A stretch of 64,000 bases of DNA from Varroa destructor. Its lineage: Eukaryota; Arthropoda; Arachnida; Mesostigmata; Varroidae. Location: positions 24,361,790 to 24,425,789 of the forward strand of contig NW_019211459.1 of NCBI RefSeq assembly GCF_002443255.2. The letters run 5' to 3'. Both the position numbers and the translations under genes were made by a program. Under the pieces are notes generated by a model, which saw only the letters and a list, made by a program, of their open reading frames with translations, was not told where the DNA came from and did not search any database. Each line of letters begins with the position of its first letter. Position 1 is the stretch's first letter. Of this stretch, positions 27,901-39,800 are shown piece by piece.

Positions 27901-30900
27901 GAAGAACGAGCAAACACTGACTATCTACCGTCGCCATTCGACTCAAGTAAAACAATTATATAATAAGAGCAGGTGAATAGAGCCTTTGTCGCTATGAGTT
28001 TCCTTGCCACGTTAACTATTAAAGCTGAAAACGTATATAGTCATCTCTTTTGCTATGAGGTTTTGACAATTGTTCGCAACAAAGCCCGTCTCTGCCGGCC
28101 TTGCCTGTTCTTCAGAACTGCGTAAACTATAGGGTCGTGGCTTCCTTGCCAGCCAGGATTCGCATTCACCTTCCATCCAGCTCATTCATAGCATTATCTA
28201 GTTATTATTATGAGCATAAATATACATGCAAATCGTATATGCATCTGTATTGTTGTGCCTCTACCACAATGAGCCAATTCAGCATTCAGCGCATGGTCTT
28301 CTATTCTGAGCCGGTTCTGAACGACCAGGCGAAAGTAGAAGATAGTAAAATATTCAGTAAGTACCTAGTAGGAATAACGTAGCCCTATTTACGGTTGCAG
28401 CCATTACGTTGCGAATGCTTCGCCAGATGCAATTATGGTTGGTCCACTTTTGTCCTCGTCACCATCATCATGAGGTTCACTCTCACGCTCGAGATTCTGT
28501 TTTCATCCGCGTCAAGCTGCCGCGCTGAAAACGTGATGTCGCGGGCACAGTTATACAAAATCGTTTACGCCTCACAGATGCACGTAAAGTGAGACACGCG
28601 CAGACAGATCGACGGACGGAGCGCCGCACGCATAACAGTGTTTCCCAATCGCGCCGTAACGTGCCATAGGAATTCCCATTAAACAGAACCCTTCAACATC
28701 GACAAAGCTACCAAATAAGCGAACGGCTACAATAATCAGCCATCGATGTTCTGACGTTCGACGCAACTCTTCCGTGAAAAAACTTCGCATTGCGTATTAT
28801 TACGGACCACGATAAGTTTGCTGCCTTGCTTCGTAGTGCGCTGTCGAACCAGCATAGCTTAGGTCAGCTAAAGCTGTTGCTATTTGTAATATTTTGGTAT
28901 GATCAGTCGTAGCATTAGACTTGGTTTCTCTGCTGTCGTCATAGCTCGTAGATGTTTGTCGCCGGTGCCCTTTGGTGTCTCGTTGCTGAACTAAAAAACG
29001 TGACATGGTCACGCTAGTAACCGCATCAGCCGCCACGCTAAAGCACAGTGAAGTGGAAGATGTCTTTGTTTGGCTTCTGATGTAAAAAGATCGTTGTCTG
29101 TAATAATGGCGCGCCGTTGCTTTCTGCCGTCACGGAAACTGCTTCAGCTGAGCTGATGATGAAGTCACAGCAGCGGTGGCGCCTGCCACGATCACCTGCA
29201 CTCTTCTGTCGCGTAAAGTTATGCTGAAACTTCGAGGCCAACGCTGGAAGCAGCAACACTACGTGTCATGGTGTTGGCGTCGGTAGGATGATTGACATAG
29301 GGGAAACGATTGAGGATACCTTTTTTGCTGCAGCGTCTCTCTGTAACTGATGTTTAAGATGATGGTAATAATAATCATGTCGACAACGACTGACAGCGTG
29401 CCTACTCTGGTCACGGCGCTCTGCGTTCGATCGGTCGGCCTGATTGTACGTCAGCATGAGATCTGAAACGGACTCGGTCCGGGATGGAAAACGGGTCGAG
29501 TAGGCCACGCATTGTTCCAGGACGTGAAACCTGCGAAGACTTCGCCTGGTTATTCTATGCGTAATCAAGGTCTTGAGTGTTACTTTAGGTTTTTAATTAG
29601 CTTTAGGTTAGGTTTATAAATCGTGCAATTATTGGATTTTCTTAGGTAAGGATAATAAATGCGCGGGAAAAGCAAGGCTTTTATGCCCGAGCCTATATGT
29701 TCGGACTCAGGATGTTGCTTCAATATTGCCGGAGAGGAAAAGTAAATTTCTTTTTCCTAGTGTTATATTTGTATCTTACATAAGTATTAAGTTAAATTAG
29801 AGGCGCCTACTACATAGGTATCTACCTTAGCCCGTTCTGCATACACTTTGGATAGAGTTATCTGCTTGCAGCAACGATCACTCACAAGTTTCTAATTTTT
29901 CTCAGTCGTGAGCTCCGAAGCCATTCATTCTCAAATGTGGAGTAGATCAAAAAAGCCTACAAAACCTCGCTGGTACCAATGATGCACGGAATGAATTGTT
30001 TGCCCTCACACCATCTGATCAGTCGAGTAAAGCTGTTTGGTGTTATTATGCTTCATCTGTTTAAGGTGATATAAGCTGGGTTAAATAATTGAAACGACCA
30101 AGCACACGTATATATTTTGTGAAGCTTGTGTCTGTTGTTGTTTCGTCAACCATGCATTTGCGGTTTGTGCTTTTTGTTGGCCGCCGCCGACGACGACGTT
30201 CATATCAGTAATAACTGTGGCAGAAAGAGGAGTCAGCGACTATTGGGTTTAAACAGACGAGCCTTTTATTCGCGCTATGTGCCGAAACTCACTAGGGTAA
30301 CTGCGCCTTTTGGTGCGAGTGCATCACCATACCCGAGGCTGTGACCGGTTCAAAATTAGTCTTATGGCTGATAGTAGTCTTGCCTTTACTACTTCTATAA
30401 AAAAAAAAAAAATAAGCCTGCTCCATGCATAAGTACGGCCTCGTTGTAGATTCTTTCGTGCGTCGTAGTTACCGATTCACAGTTATTTTCCTGTTTCTTC
30501 CGTAACATTTATCTTGTAACGTGGTGCGCTCGTTGACTTGGGGAGAAGGAAAGTTCGCCCATACAGGTTGTTACTAAGGTATCTAGGAGTTTTTGCATCG
30601 CCTTGCATATGGATAGACAGACTCTCGTCGTATCGAACAAATTAGTAACGGGTATGAGAAGTCTTTTATTCGTCTTAAACGATTCTAACTCGGTAAGTAA
30701 TTAAGTATTGACCTTGCGCTAACTGTTTAATTGAGTAGTGCACTTAGTTCCGGCGTCCTTTTGTAAACGAGGAACGCGTTGGAAATTGATTATGGGGCAT
30801 CGTTTTTACATTCACGCAGTCACCCCTTGTTTCAACGTCGACCTTAGCCACTAACGAGTAATAAATTAGTAAATTCTGCTCTAGATTTCATTATAAACCA

Positions 30901-33900
30901 CAGTATAATTCCTACATAATAATTAAAAGCTAATAGAATTGGAGCTCACATGAATTCGAATAGAGCTTATTTTTCCAATTTTCCAAAGCTTGAGCTTCGA
31001 GGAATGCCCAGCGAACTCGACGTGTACTAACGTGCGTAAAATTCTAGCCAATCGAACCCGAATGAAAGCAGCGTCCTGCAAAATTCTAAATTAAAGTAAA
31101 CTAATGCCAAATTCAACATTTGCAGCTACTTTTTCTTACCCTGTGTATTGGTGCTCCAAATGTCTTGCCATGTAAAACAGTACAGACTAACTGGGTCTAA
31201 ATAAGCACACTTAACGCTGAAAACCTTATGGGCAACAACAAAAATTATCCAGAACAGACAACAAGGTTCGGTGCTCATCCTGCCTCTCTTGAGTTGGCTT
31301 TTGACTGAGGAGGCACACATCATATAGGCATCAGCTGCTGTCAGAATGAGAAGACGGGGGCGGAAGGTTCAATTAATGGAAAAAATCGCGGACAACAAGC
31401 CTGAAGACAAGTGGCTGGTACCAATGCCGTTACAAGTCTACAACTACTTGCGGCGTGAAAATTGTTCGGTGGCAATAACACATTGTTTTCGAATAAACAG
31501 CTTGCCAATGTAATAAAATGGTCGTAATCATAAACGCAAGAACAGGTAGTACGGTGGACTTTGTTGTGTGTTGATTATTATATTAAGCGGGATATATTCG
31601 TTCATGTTGGTTAAGTCTGATTAAGAAAGGCGAGGTTTTTGATTGCACAAACGTGCCGTCTGATTGAATTGATAACTCTGAGACAATTATGTGCAGGTAA
31701 TATATATTTCTTACGTTCACAAAATCTTTACCGTAACGCAAACAAGCATGCTTTTGTCTCGATTGTTTATACGCGCCTTTTACTGATGTGCAACTTAGTG
31801 TGCGTGAACACGACTTTCGGTCCGACATCGGTTTCCGATGTGTATTTCATGACTTCTGCTGTTTTGTCGTAAGCTGACAATGTCACTGCCGAAAAAGTTG
31901 ACCTATGCTGATATGGTTGTCTTCCTCCTTTTGTGTTGACCTGATTATGCTCGACCCTTACTTTTTGGTTAGCCCCATTCTTCTGGTCAGCACCTGGTGG
32001 AGAAGTTATTTCTGCCTGTAAATTTACGTCAAAACATAGATTGTTTCCTTTTAAAATTAATTTTCCCCTCTTTCTTGCTATTCTATCGGGTATCGAGCTG
32101 TTGCTTTTCGTGCTTATCTGTCAGAATTCGCGGCCATCGTGGCTGTCCTCTGTGCTACAGAGTACCAGTAAAAACTCACAGGCCTTTTCCGTCGGCTTTT
32201 TAGGGATCGCACACCCGAGCGAATCCACACTGCCGCCCATGTCTGCTTAAGACATATCTGTCTCAGCTAAGCAGTCCGAAACATTGTCTGAAAGAGTATC
32301 CAGGTACATTGCGTTCAGCGACCACTTTTGTAGCAGCCACTAACTATTTCAGGCGAAAAGCGAATGAACCAAGCAACGAAAAGGGGACGGTAGATCAGGG
32401 ATGGCTCGGTGTCCGTATACTTCATTTTCTGATGATTGTGAGTCCTTTTATGTTTTTGTTTTTTCATCTTCTGGGACTTTTCCATAGTTATAGACAGTGC
32501 AAAACCCATTGCGGCGGTTACACCAAGCAAGTAACAAATTCTAAGTATGGGGAAACGCGGAAAAGTGCTAGGTAGTGGTACAGGGTCACGTAGAAGACAA
32601 AGCGCCATTTGGCGCTCGTACACATGAAATCGACGAAAACGAGTTTTTGTATGTACGGGACCAGGGAGGCAAAATACAGTAAATTCACACAACGTACAAC
32701 ACACGTAGATACGCACCCTGTTCGAGATAGAGACTGAAAAACAAATCACAATTGATACACATACGCATTTCGTTCACTATTGAGCTGTCCTAATGTAATT
32801 CGGTACCTGATCTCTGTATGGTACATAGATTTTTATCACACTTAATAACATTTATTGTTGCATGATCAAACACGCCAAATTCGATAGCGTATCTCCACTA
32901 CTGATAAAAAAAAAAAAAAAAAACTAGGGGGGATTTGAGTTTTTGATCGCCTCAAAAATTACACAGAGAGCCTGACGCGCCTGATTTGATTAGTAAGTGT
33001 CGATCGAATAACGAAACTGACCAAAAGAGAATCGCTTAAGGGCTGCGAAAGGAACGAAATTTACAGCAAGTAACACACGCATGTACGATAAAGCCTAGGC
33101 TAAATGAAAGGACCTATCTATGTTTGTACAACGCACACCGGTCAATAAAGTGAGTAAATTGAAAACTAAAGAGATCAAGCTACAAGCACCGAACAGTAAA
33201 AAGTATTAGCTGAAGTACCATTCGTATTATATCGAAAGTATCTATCTATCTATATATAGAAAACACTCAATTGAAACATCTGCATAATAATGTTTTTTTT
33301 TTTAATTTTTTTTTCGTGCGTGACGTACGTTGAATCAACTGTAGTTGGAACTGTCAACGGAAATTTCTCCGAATTATGACCGCACACAACGCTGGCCCTC
33401 AATTGTCCTAGGCGGACTCGTGCCTGGAAATTATCCTAATTTTTTTTTTAAGTTTTGCTGCATTTTGAGGAAATTTGGATAAGTGACAGACAATGACAGA
33501 CTTGCTCATATGGTTTTGAAAATTACTCGAGGTGGTTCGATCGGCTTCCATCTGTTTTCTAGATCGATCGTGGCCGACTCAAGGGCGGTACTTGATACGT
33601 TCTAAATCTGTTAAAAGATGTCGTCTCGTGTGGCGAGAGCCATCTTGTTATAATAGTCAGAAATGACAGAGTACAATGATCGGTATAGTAGTGGTAACAA
33701 TGTCATTGCACTTTCGAAGTCCAGTAAATAATATTGCAAGTGATTATCTATTTTTTGTTGATTGAAGTTATTAAATAATTGTGATTTATTTTTGGGTAAG
33801 TGCCGTTTTTACAGACGTATTTCAATTCGTGTTGAATTACGTGAAAATTCAGCGCTAATTCAACGCTAAATATTTGAGCGTTGTTTTACTTTCAATAGGT

Positions 33901-35970
33901 ACACTCTGTTACTTGGATCTTTCTGATCTTCTTGTTCCTGTCTTCTCTAGATTTGGTAGGTGCTTTTATAATTGGTTACTTTTTTTTTCTTTGCTACGGC
34001 ACCCTTGACAATACATCAGATACTTGCTACTGTCGCAAGTAATAGCTCTGATTTAGCAGGGAATCTATAAAGGATCGATTAGAAATCGATCTTTAAACGA
34101 GTTTACAGATCTTATATAGCCATAGATCGGAACCAAGCTAAGATGTCAATACTGAGACAGGCCAGCTTGATAGAAACTCAAATATGTTTCAAACCTTTTT
34201 AATACTCGGCGTTTTCATCGGTTCAGGAACGCGGACGGAGTCTCCTCGGGCAATACTGCGAACTCTGAACCTTCGGCGTACCAGCACTTTTCAACCTTTG
34301 ATCAGATGGAACGAACCATGTCCAGTAATTCCACGCAGGGGGGCAATGGTGGAAATCGCGCAATGCATGTGCAGCCCTCCCGCGAGCACAACGGAGGGCA
34401 TACTCACGGCAATCATAATCATGCGGTGCCAAACAAGGTCCCGGCACTAACCTTCGGCGGGGTTCTCATTGTGGTCGCACTGTCGTTTCATTCCGTGTTT
34501 GAGGTATATGTTGACGGGCGGAAACAGATCGATTTCAATTCGACTTTGTGTTTGAGATCATTGTTAGGCATACTGGCTTAATTGAAGGGTCTGCTTTCAA
34601 TCGACGAAACTTGGTATAGACCAAATCATATAATTTGAGTAGGTAATTTAATAAATCATATTCTTGATGCTTTTGTTTTATGAATAAATGAAAAAATAGC
34701 GTAAAAAAGTTAATGAAATATCAAAACTGCGTTAAGAGCTTTATAGCAGTTTAGTCAGCCTAAATATACTATATTAACTCGTATGCGATCTTATACTTCT
34801 AGGGTCTCTCGTTAGGTCTCCAGTCTTCGGCATCGAAAACATGGATCATGCTACTCGCGATCGCGTTGCACAAACTGGTCATCTCCTTCGTGCTGGGCTT
34901 TGAGCTGTGCACATCTGGGGTTAAAAAGGTCAACAGGCCCGCATAATTTTGTTAATAATCCATGCTGCTAAATCGGCACTTCAGGCATACGGCATATGCA
35001 ACTAGAGACAGTTAACATAGTATTTGTCGTTTATCAATAGGAATGACGGTACTATTGTACCAGTAACTATTACTTTTTCTACTGCTAATAATGATAAAGA
35101 ACTGCCTTTTTTAATAAACGCACCATAAAAAGCTAAAGCATACGATTTTTCTTGTGTCTGAGTGTGTTTTTTGTTTCCGGCGAAACGGTTTTTTTCAACG
35201 AATGTAAACGCAATGGCGAAATTGGCGATTCTACTGATTGGATGTTCTGCAGACTGCTGTGTTAGTCTACGTAGTGATTTTCAGCGTGATGTCGCCACTC
35301 GGGGCATTCGTCGGAATTATGACACAACGTCATTTCGAAGAGACTTTAGTCGTTACCGTGTTGAACGGAATTGCAGCCGGCACTCTGCTCTACGTTACAT
35401 TTTTCGAAGTGAGAGAACAGCTTTGGATATATTCTCACTATAAGAAACCTGAATATATGTAAATATTTTCTCGAAAATAGGCCGAGTTTCCTAGAGCTAT
35501 CCGGCTGCAGTTGCCATTCGTTAGCTAGATTTTACCTCAACAAAATTTAATCTGGCTATATATATATATATATATTAAAGCAGTATTAAAACGAGTATAG
35601 CTTCGAAGTAAACAGTCTACCAGAAAAGGCAGAATCAATTTCTTAGTTTTGTGTAGAAGTGCCTCATACGGTAGTGAATTCCGCTGAAGAGGACATTTTT
35701 GTTTTGTTCGGCCTCTCCTTATTTCGATGACCGTTGAGCTGTTCGTGTTGTTTATTCATGTTGCTGCCACAGGTACTACAAAAGCAGAAGAACCTTTCGT
35801 TGCACGGGATGTTCCAGTTGACAGCGGTCATCCTCGGATTTGGACTGATGCTAGCGCTCGAGCTGATGCTCCCCCACTCGCACCAAGCTGAGGGAGACGG
35901 AGGACACGGACACGGATCTGGCCATAGGGATGACTTCCACAGACGACTGCAAGAACCAGTTAATCAGTGA
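6973..35970 (+). CDS. SLC39A1-like: ZIP family zinc transporter (SLC39A1/2/3 type), seven coding exons, complete
   Basis: Exons 6973-7250, 23777-23915, 25298-25383, 34227-34503, 34803-34928, 35253-35408 and 35773-35970 join in phase to 1260 nt, giving 419 residues plus stop. ZIP proteins move Zn2+ (sometimes other divalent metals) into the cytosol across the plasma or organelle membrane. Eight membrane segments are visible near residues 41-69, 84-106, 124-138, 241-266, 273-295, 303-325, 333-352 and 366-388. Family signatures include GGGVLFATAFLHVIPE after segment 2 start, HSVFEG in segment 4 (H256, E260), LHK in segment 5 (H283) and GIAAGTLLYVTFFE in segment 7. H256, E260 and H283 sit where the family's metal-site residues lie. 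The cytosolic loop between segments 3 and 4 is histidine-rich, as usual. The start has an in-frame TGA four codons upstream and a G at -3 and +4. At 419 residues it is longer than human ZIP1 (324), owing to the N-terminus, loop and C-terminal tail. An extra exon within the loop cannot be excluded. Subfamily is secure; the exact orthologue is not. Confidence 0.93.
10891..10960. repeat. Composite microsatellite (AT)n-(GA)n-(GGA)n
   Basis: Alternating AT runs to about 10920, followed by GA repeats and then eight or so GGA triplets up to 10959. The change of unit without intervening unique sequence is typical of compound microsatellites grown by replication slippage. Confidence 0.93.
21923..21991. 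repeat. Compound microsatellite (AT)n-(GA)n
   Basis: About 47 bases of AT dinucleotides run directly into about 22 bases of GA dinucleotides, inside intron 1 of the transporter gene. Confidence 0.95.
23003..23288. repeat. 67 bp tandem minisatellite, four copies plus a partial fifth
   Basis: Copies begin at 23003, 23070, 23137 and 23204, exactly 67 bases apart, and a truncated fifth begins at 23271. Copies share the segments TATTCCAACGTAAACTATGG and GTTTTCTGTCGTTAAAGC. Differences are a few single bases, for example GTTG against GCTG early in copy 1 and CAGCCG against CGGCCG in copy 4. The array lies in intron 1, about 0.5 kb before exon 2. High identity suggests recent expansion. Confidence 0.96.
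23777..23915 (+). CDS. SLC39A1-like: ZIP transporter coding exon 2
   Basis: One base completes G93, then residues 94-139 follow. It carries the end of membrane segment 2 with the family motif GGGVLFATAFLHVIPE and all of segment 3 (ELVVCLGFLAVYFVEE). The acceptor is TTCCAG at 23776 and the donor is GAAGAG|GTTTGT. It ends on a complete codon. Confidence 0.93.
23916..25297 (+). other. Intron 2 of the ZIP transporter (1.4 kb)
   Basis: A phase 0 intron from GTTTGT at 23916 to ATTACAG ending at 25297. No further gene or clear repeat is visible within it. Confidence 0.82.
25298..25383 (+). CDS. SLC39A1-like: ZIP transporter coding exon 3 (histidine-rich loop)
   Basis: Encodes residues 140-167 and two bases of codon 168. 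It forms the first part of the cytosolic loop between membrane segments 3 and 4, with histidines at 147, 150, 155, 157 and 159 (HANEDHGHSH). The acceptor is ATTACAG|GTTCTTCAG. A second AG nine bases later keeps the frame and could be an alternative acceptor. The donor is CTAC|GTAAGT. Both phases fit the neighbouring exons, but this is the shortest and least conserved exon. Confidence 0.82.
25384..34226 (+). other. Intron 3 of the ZIP transporter (8.8 kb)
   Basis: A phase 2 intron from GTAAGT at 25384 to GTTCAG ending at 34226. Open frames inside are short. The longest is about 144 codons on the minus strand (32315-32749), with no domain I recognise. A GC-richer patch lies around 28950-29500. 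A run of 18 A lies at 32906-32923. A missed loop exon is possible because the loop is variable in this family. Confidence 0.78.
32906..32923. repeat. Poly(A) tract of 18
   Basis: Eighteen consecutive A in intron 3 of the transporter. No retroposed gene body is recognisable just upstream, so it is annotated as a simple repeat only. Confidence 0.9.
34227..34503 (+). CDS. SLC39A1-like: ZIP transporter coding exon 4
   Basis: One base completes T168, then residues 169-260 follow. It finishes the long cytosolic loop, which is Ser/Asn/Gly-rich and has a second histidine cluster (HNGGHTHGNHNH, residues 222-233). Membrane segment 4 follows, ending HSVFE; the conserved HSxFEG continues into exon 5. 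The acceptor is GGTTCAG and the donor is GAG|GTATAT. Confidence 0.93.
34504..34802 (+). other. Intron 4 of the ZIP transporter (299 bp)
   Basis: A short phase 0 intron from GTATAT to TTCTAG, AT-rich throughout. Nothing else is seen in it. Confidence 0.88.
34803..34928 (+). CDS. SLC39A1-like: ZIP transporter coding exon 5
   Basis: Encodes residues 261-302. It starts with GLSLGLQ, which completes the HSVFEG motif of membrane segment 4. Segment 5 follows with the family LHK motif (H283, K284) and a downstream GFEL. The acceptor is CTTCTAG and the donor is AAG|GTCAAC, a weak but usable GT site. The exon is exactly 42 codons, phase 0 at both ends. Confidence 0.92.
34929..35252 (+). other. Intron 5 of the ZIP transporter (324 bp)
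   Basis: A phase 0 intron from GTCAAC to TTCTGCAG. No other feature is recognised. Confidence 0.87.
35253..35408 (+). CDS. SLC39A1-like: ZIP transporter coding exon 6
   Basis: Encodes residues 303-354 with membrane segments 6 and 7. Family hallmarks are SPLGAFVG (residues 316-323) and GIAAGTLLYVTFFE (341-354). The acceptor is TTCTGCAG and the donor is GAA|GTGAGA. The exon is 52 codons, phase 0 at both ends. Confidence 0.94.
35409..35772 (+). other. Intron 6 of the ZIP transporter (364 bp)
   Basis: A phase 0 intron from GTGAGA to GCCACAG. It contains a short (TA)n run near 35557-35574. Confidence 0.88.
35773..35970 (+). CDS. SLC39A1-like: ZIP transporter coding exon 7 and stop codon
   Basis: Encodes residues 355-419 and TGA at 35968-35970. 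Membrane segment 8 (about 366-388) is followed by a roughly 30-residue tail with HSH, HGHGSGH and a charged end (DDFHRRLQEPVNQ). Most SLC39A1-type proteins end soon after segment 8, so this histidine-bearing tail is longer than usual. Confidence 0.93.
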   Translation, partial: VLQKQKNLSLHGMFQLTAVILGFGLMLALELMLPHSHQAEGDGGHGHGSGHRDDFHRRLQEPVNQ

Positions 35971-36860
35971 TGTCGCCGAGTGGACAACAGCTTCATCAGT
36001 ATGTGATGTTATATAAGCAGCAAAAGCAAATATCGGCAGACGGCGCGTCTGTCTGTGCATCAGCTTTTACCAGTCGCGGCGGTGGCGATGGTGACAATTA
36101 CGGCAGCGATAACAACAGTCATATCATTATGAACCTGTTTCGCTATGGTGCTTCCTTCCAGTCGACGTTAGACACATGGTAAATGTCTGAGCCAGATCCT
36201 GCAATCGCGATGACCTATCATACTACGATATCTACCATAGAAACTATACTCTACGATACACACCTGCATACAGAGAAGTCACTACGACAAAACTCGAACT
36301 ATTTAACAGAGCTAGCGATGTTTTAGTGGTTATGTCTCTCGCTAAATCGATTATTATTGAGAGCCAGTCAAGGCAACAACTGCAATTAACAGCAATAGCG
36401 GCTGTATGCTAAGAGCTACTGTAATCTGTCAAACTGTAGATTGCAATAGAAATTTGTGAATGCTAGCAGAACGATGGGAGTGCTCTAGAACAAACGGAAC
36501 ATAGAAAACTAACCAGTTCTGTATCGAAAAAAACAAAAAAAAAAAAAAAAATAACGTTTACAAACGACAAAATTCAACACGAAAAGGTTCATACCACCCT
36601 TTGTAATTGTTCATAATCGAACAACACGTGTTTATGTTCTTTCGCTTGATTGGCATGCCTTGCGTTTGTTCCTATATCTTCCTCAATTCAAATTTCGCGC
36701 ATGACTCCATCGGCGTGCGCGCACCCTGGCGTCAAGTAACGAGGGCGGTGTTACTGTACAATATGTAGAATACGCTGAGAATGCGATCGTGCTTACATAG
36801 CCATGGGATAAGAGAGAAACACGAGGCGAAAGATAAATAAATAAATAAATAACGATAAAA
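35971..36860 (+). other. Probable 3' untranslated region of the ZIP transporter
   Basis: The first clear AATAAA after the stop is at 36836-36841, within a TAAA repeat (about 36833-36852). This would give a 3' untranslated region of roughly 0.9 kb. A run of A at 36527-36551 is genomic. The true cleavage site cannot be fixed from sequence alone. Confidence 0.4.
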
Positions 36861-39800
36861 TGAAACAGCCAAAGATAGATATACACAAATATTTTGATAC
36901 GATAAAGAAAAACAATGAGTAAATTGTGTAAAAATAAAAATCACTACAAGCGAAAGGAAGAAAAAAAGAGTATAGAAAAAAAATTATGAACGAGTTTCTA
37001 GCTAACGACTACGAGAGCCTTCTAAAACTCTCAAAAGGTTCGATTATTATTATTACTATTATGAATAATCGAAATATACATTTGCGTCAGTCCACTGCGG
37101 TGCAAGTTGTAGAATGGCAAAAGATGATTCTTTCGTATCTTATTCGGCGCGCGCACAGTTTACCTGGGCAAAAATTACCGACTTCAACGGGTCCCTGTTG
37201 GCCAGTAGCTGATCCTGGACGATACCGCGGTTCACTACACTACCATGTACAGTACTGATTCAGTAGTATATGTTTGAGCGATACTGGACACGGTTTGTGC
37301 AAGACATCCGGTAGCTTAAGGAAGGATGATATAAGCGACGAATTTCACTTACAACCCGACCTAGCGTCTGTTGACAGATGAGGTTGTATTATCAAGCGAT
37401 CAGCTATAAAGGTAAAGAGCCAATTCCTTTTACAGCTATCAAAGAAAGAGCTGGTTGGAAGATGTAGGAAAGAACGAAGCAAGGGGGGTCGACTGCGATA
37501 ATGTCTTACTTAAAGTTTTACGTGGAAGATAGCATAGATTTTGCAACAAAGGGATTTTTCCTAGTGGTGTAAAGGGAGGCTGCGCGAAGTTCTTAAAGCT
37601 CGAGGGATGCGATACACAGTGATATTGTTGTGTAACCAGGTGCTGTTGGGGTGGCACCAATAAGGCACGATGAATGACGCTTCTGACGAACTTGTTAAGC
37701 CCCTCTGCACACGTATTGTCCACGGGTCATTGTGACAACTTAGCTAACGGTTGCTACAGTTGACACAGACCGACAGAGAAACAGAAACGAGTGCTTCGCC
37801 CACCAGTTACTTAATCGTCACCTTTCCATAACGATGCTCAACCAATCGAATCAAGAAGAATCGCGGAACGGTGACACTGAAAAGCGCCAGATGCAGATGG
37901 ATGAACAACCGACGCTGTCCCAGTTCGCGCTCTCCCGCGCTTTTCAGTGAGCTCGCAATGCGTGGGCGTCTATCCGACGACAACAAACAAGCAACTGCAC
38001 GAGAGAAGCTGCTCGTGAAAGGCAGCCTATTTGACCGACACGCTAGCCCATCGGTGATGACAATTCTGGTGTCGCGAGGCGTTCCGCTGTCAGACTGGCA
38101 ATGAACAAAACTAGAGCAAACAGAATTTTTGCTCGATGTTGTTGTTTGTTGCAGGCTATTTCTCTTTCTTCCTCGTTTTAGTATAACGGTTGTATTCTGG
38201 CAGATAATAATAGCAGCAAAATTTCAATAGGCGGTGGTCAGCCTTAACAAAAACAACTGCGTAGTATTTTTCATTGTATTTCAACTTTGCTTCAAGCGAA
38301 AATATAGGGCAACACAGGCAATTACAGAATGGGCAACACGCTCAGGGCATCACCTGTTCGAATAGAATACTCGACCAAATTACTATGAATGTAATTATAG
38401 CGATGGATATGATGAACTTTTTCAAACGTGAAGCAGATGCACTAATGCATCTCGAAGGGAAAAGTGAATCTTGGCATGACAACCGGCTCAACATGGCGTG
38501 ACGTAATATTCTGCTGTCAAGCTATGGGATTGGATTGCCCTTATTACTGTCGATAGTTCAGCTAAATCAGCCCCTATTTCATCACATGCCTACAGACCAA
38601 CGCCCTAGATTGTTGGTTGAGTCTCTTTTAATTTGGATCATATATTTTTTTTTATTTGATTTTAGATATTCGTCTAGAATGATAGACTGTACAACCCAAC
38701 TACGACGCTTGATACAGTTATGTCGATTGCAAGAAGCTGCTTAACCCGCAATACTTAACTATAACATTGAACATTTTTAATCTACCGCTATTATACGGAG
38801 CAGTTTTACTTTGGCTTTGTCTTTGGATACTATCTGACGCTGGCAATTTTGTTCGTTTCTGGCTAAAGCTTGCATCAATAGCTTTTTGAAATTGGCGAGC
38901 GCTGGATTTTTCTAGCGTACACTATGATACCTCTTGTTATCATTACTATACAAATAATGTATGATATGAATAGTCCAGCCTTTTATGCTAGCACGTTACT
39001 AATGCACGATGGATAATTATACCGAAAACAGATTTCTTAAGTGAAAATAGAACCAAGCACGAAACCCCCTAGATACTAAATCTCGTGCAGACTCATACCT
39101 GCTTTAGCAGCTGCGGATTTCAAAAACGGTATTTACATCACGAGCTAAGAAATTTTCTAAAAACGAACTGGAGATTTGGGAGGGTTGACATTTACATTAT
39201 GAAACGAGTGACACTGCCGTGAAGAAAATAGAGGATACAGCTTATTAAACTGTTATCTTTGCACTGGGCAGTTGGAAGTCGTAACGTAGTAACAAAGTAG
39301 ACCTCACCGCAGGACCAAAATTAATTTGCCCAAGCTTTGATTGCGTTGTATGGTGTATCATAATATACACGTATGAAAAAATGTAAAAGCACATCTATGA
39401 TCCTTTACCTTGTCATTACGCCTATCACTAGATAATCATAGTATTATTATTAATGTCGTATTATAGAAGTGTTAATTTTTTTATCATTACCACCACCATC
39501 ACTATTGTAATGTTCTCGTAAGTACATTCGAAAAAACGCGCCATTCCTTTTTTACGGAGGAGAGATAGATTTCGTAATGTTGAATTTAAACAATGGCTAA
39601 AGTTTGTTAAAATATGTATACGTATATTGAGTACGGTACATTTTCTCAAACTATGTTTTTCACACCTCGGTAATAGTGAGTGGTAGATTAGGTTTTTGTA
39701 CAACACCAGCTACTTCATACGGACTGAGTCTGGTCAATACAGCCAGAAGGCAAAATGCCGTAATAACTGTGTGTCCATCTGGCCTACACTTTTTTGACTG

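Noticed and set aside
32315..32749. 144-codon open frame on the minus strand in transporter intron 3
   Set aside because: No recognisable domain, mixed and improbable composition, and no matching splice partners. Frames of this length arise by chance in 64 kb.
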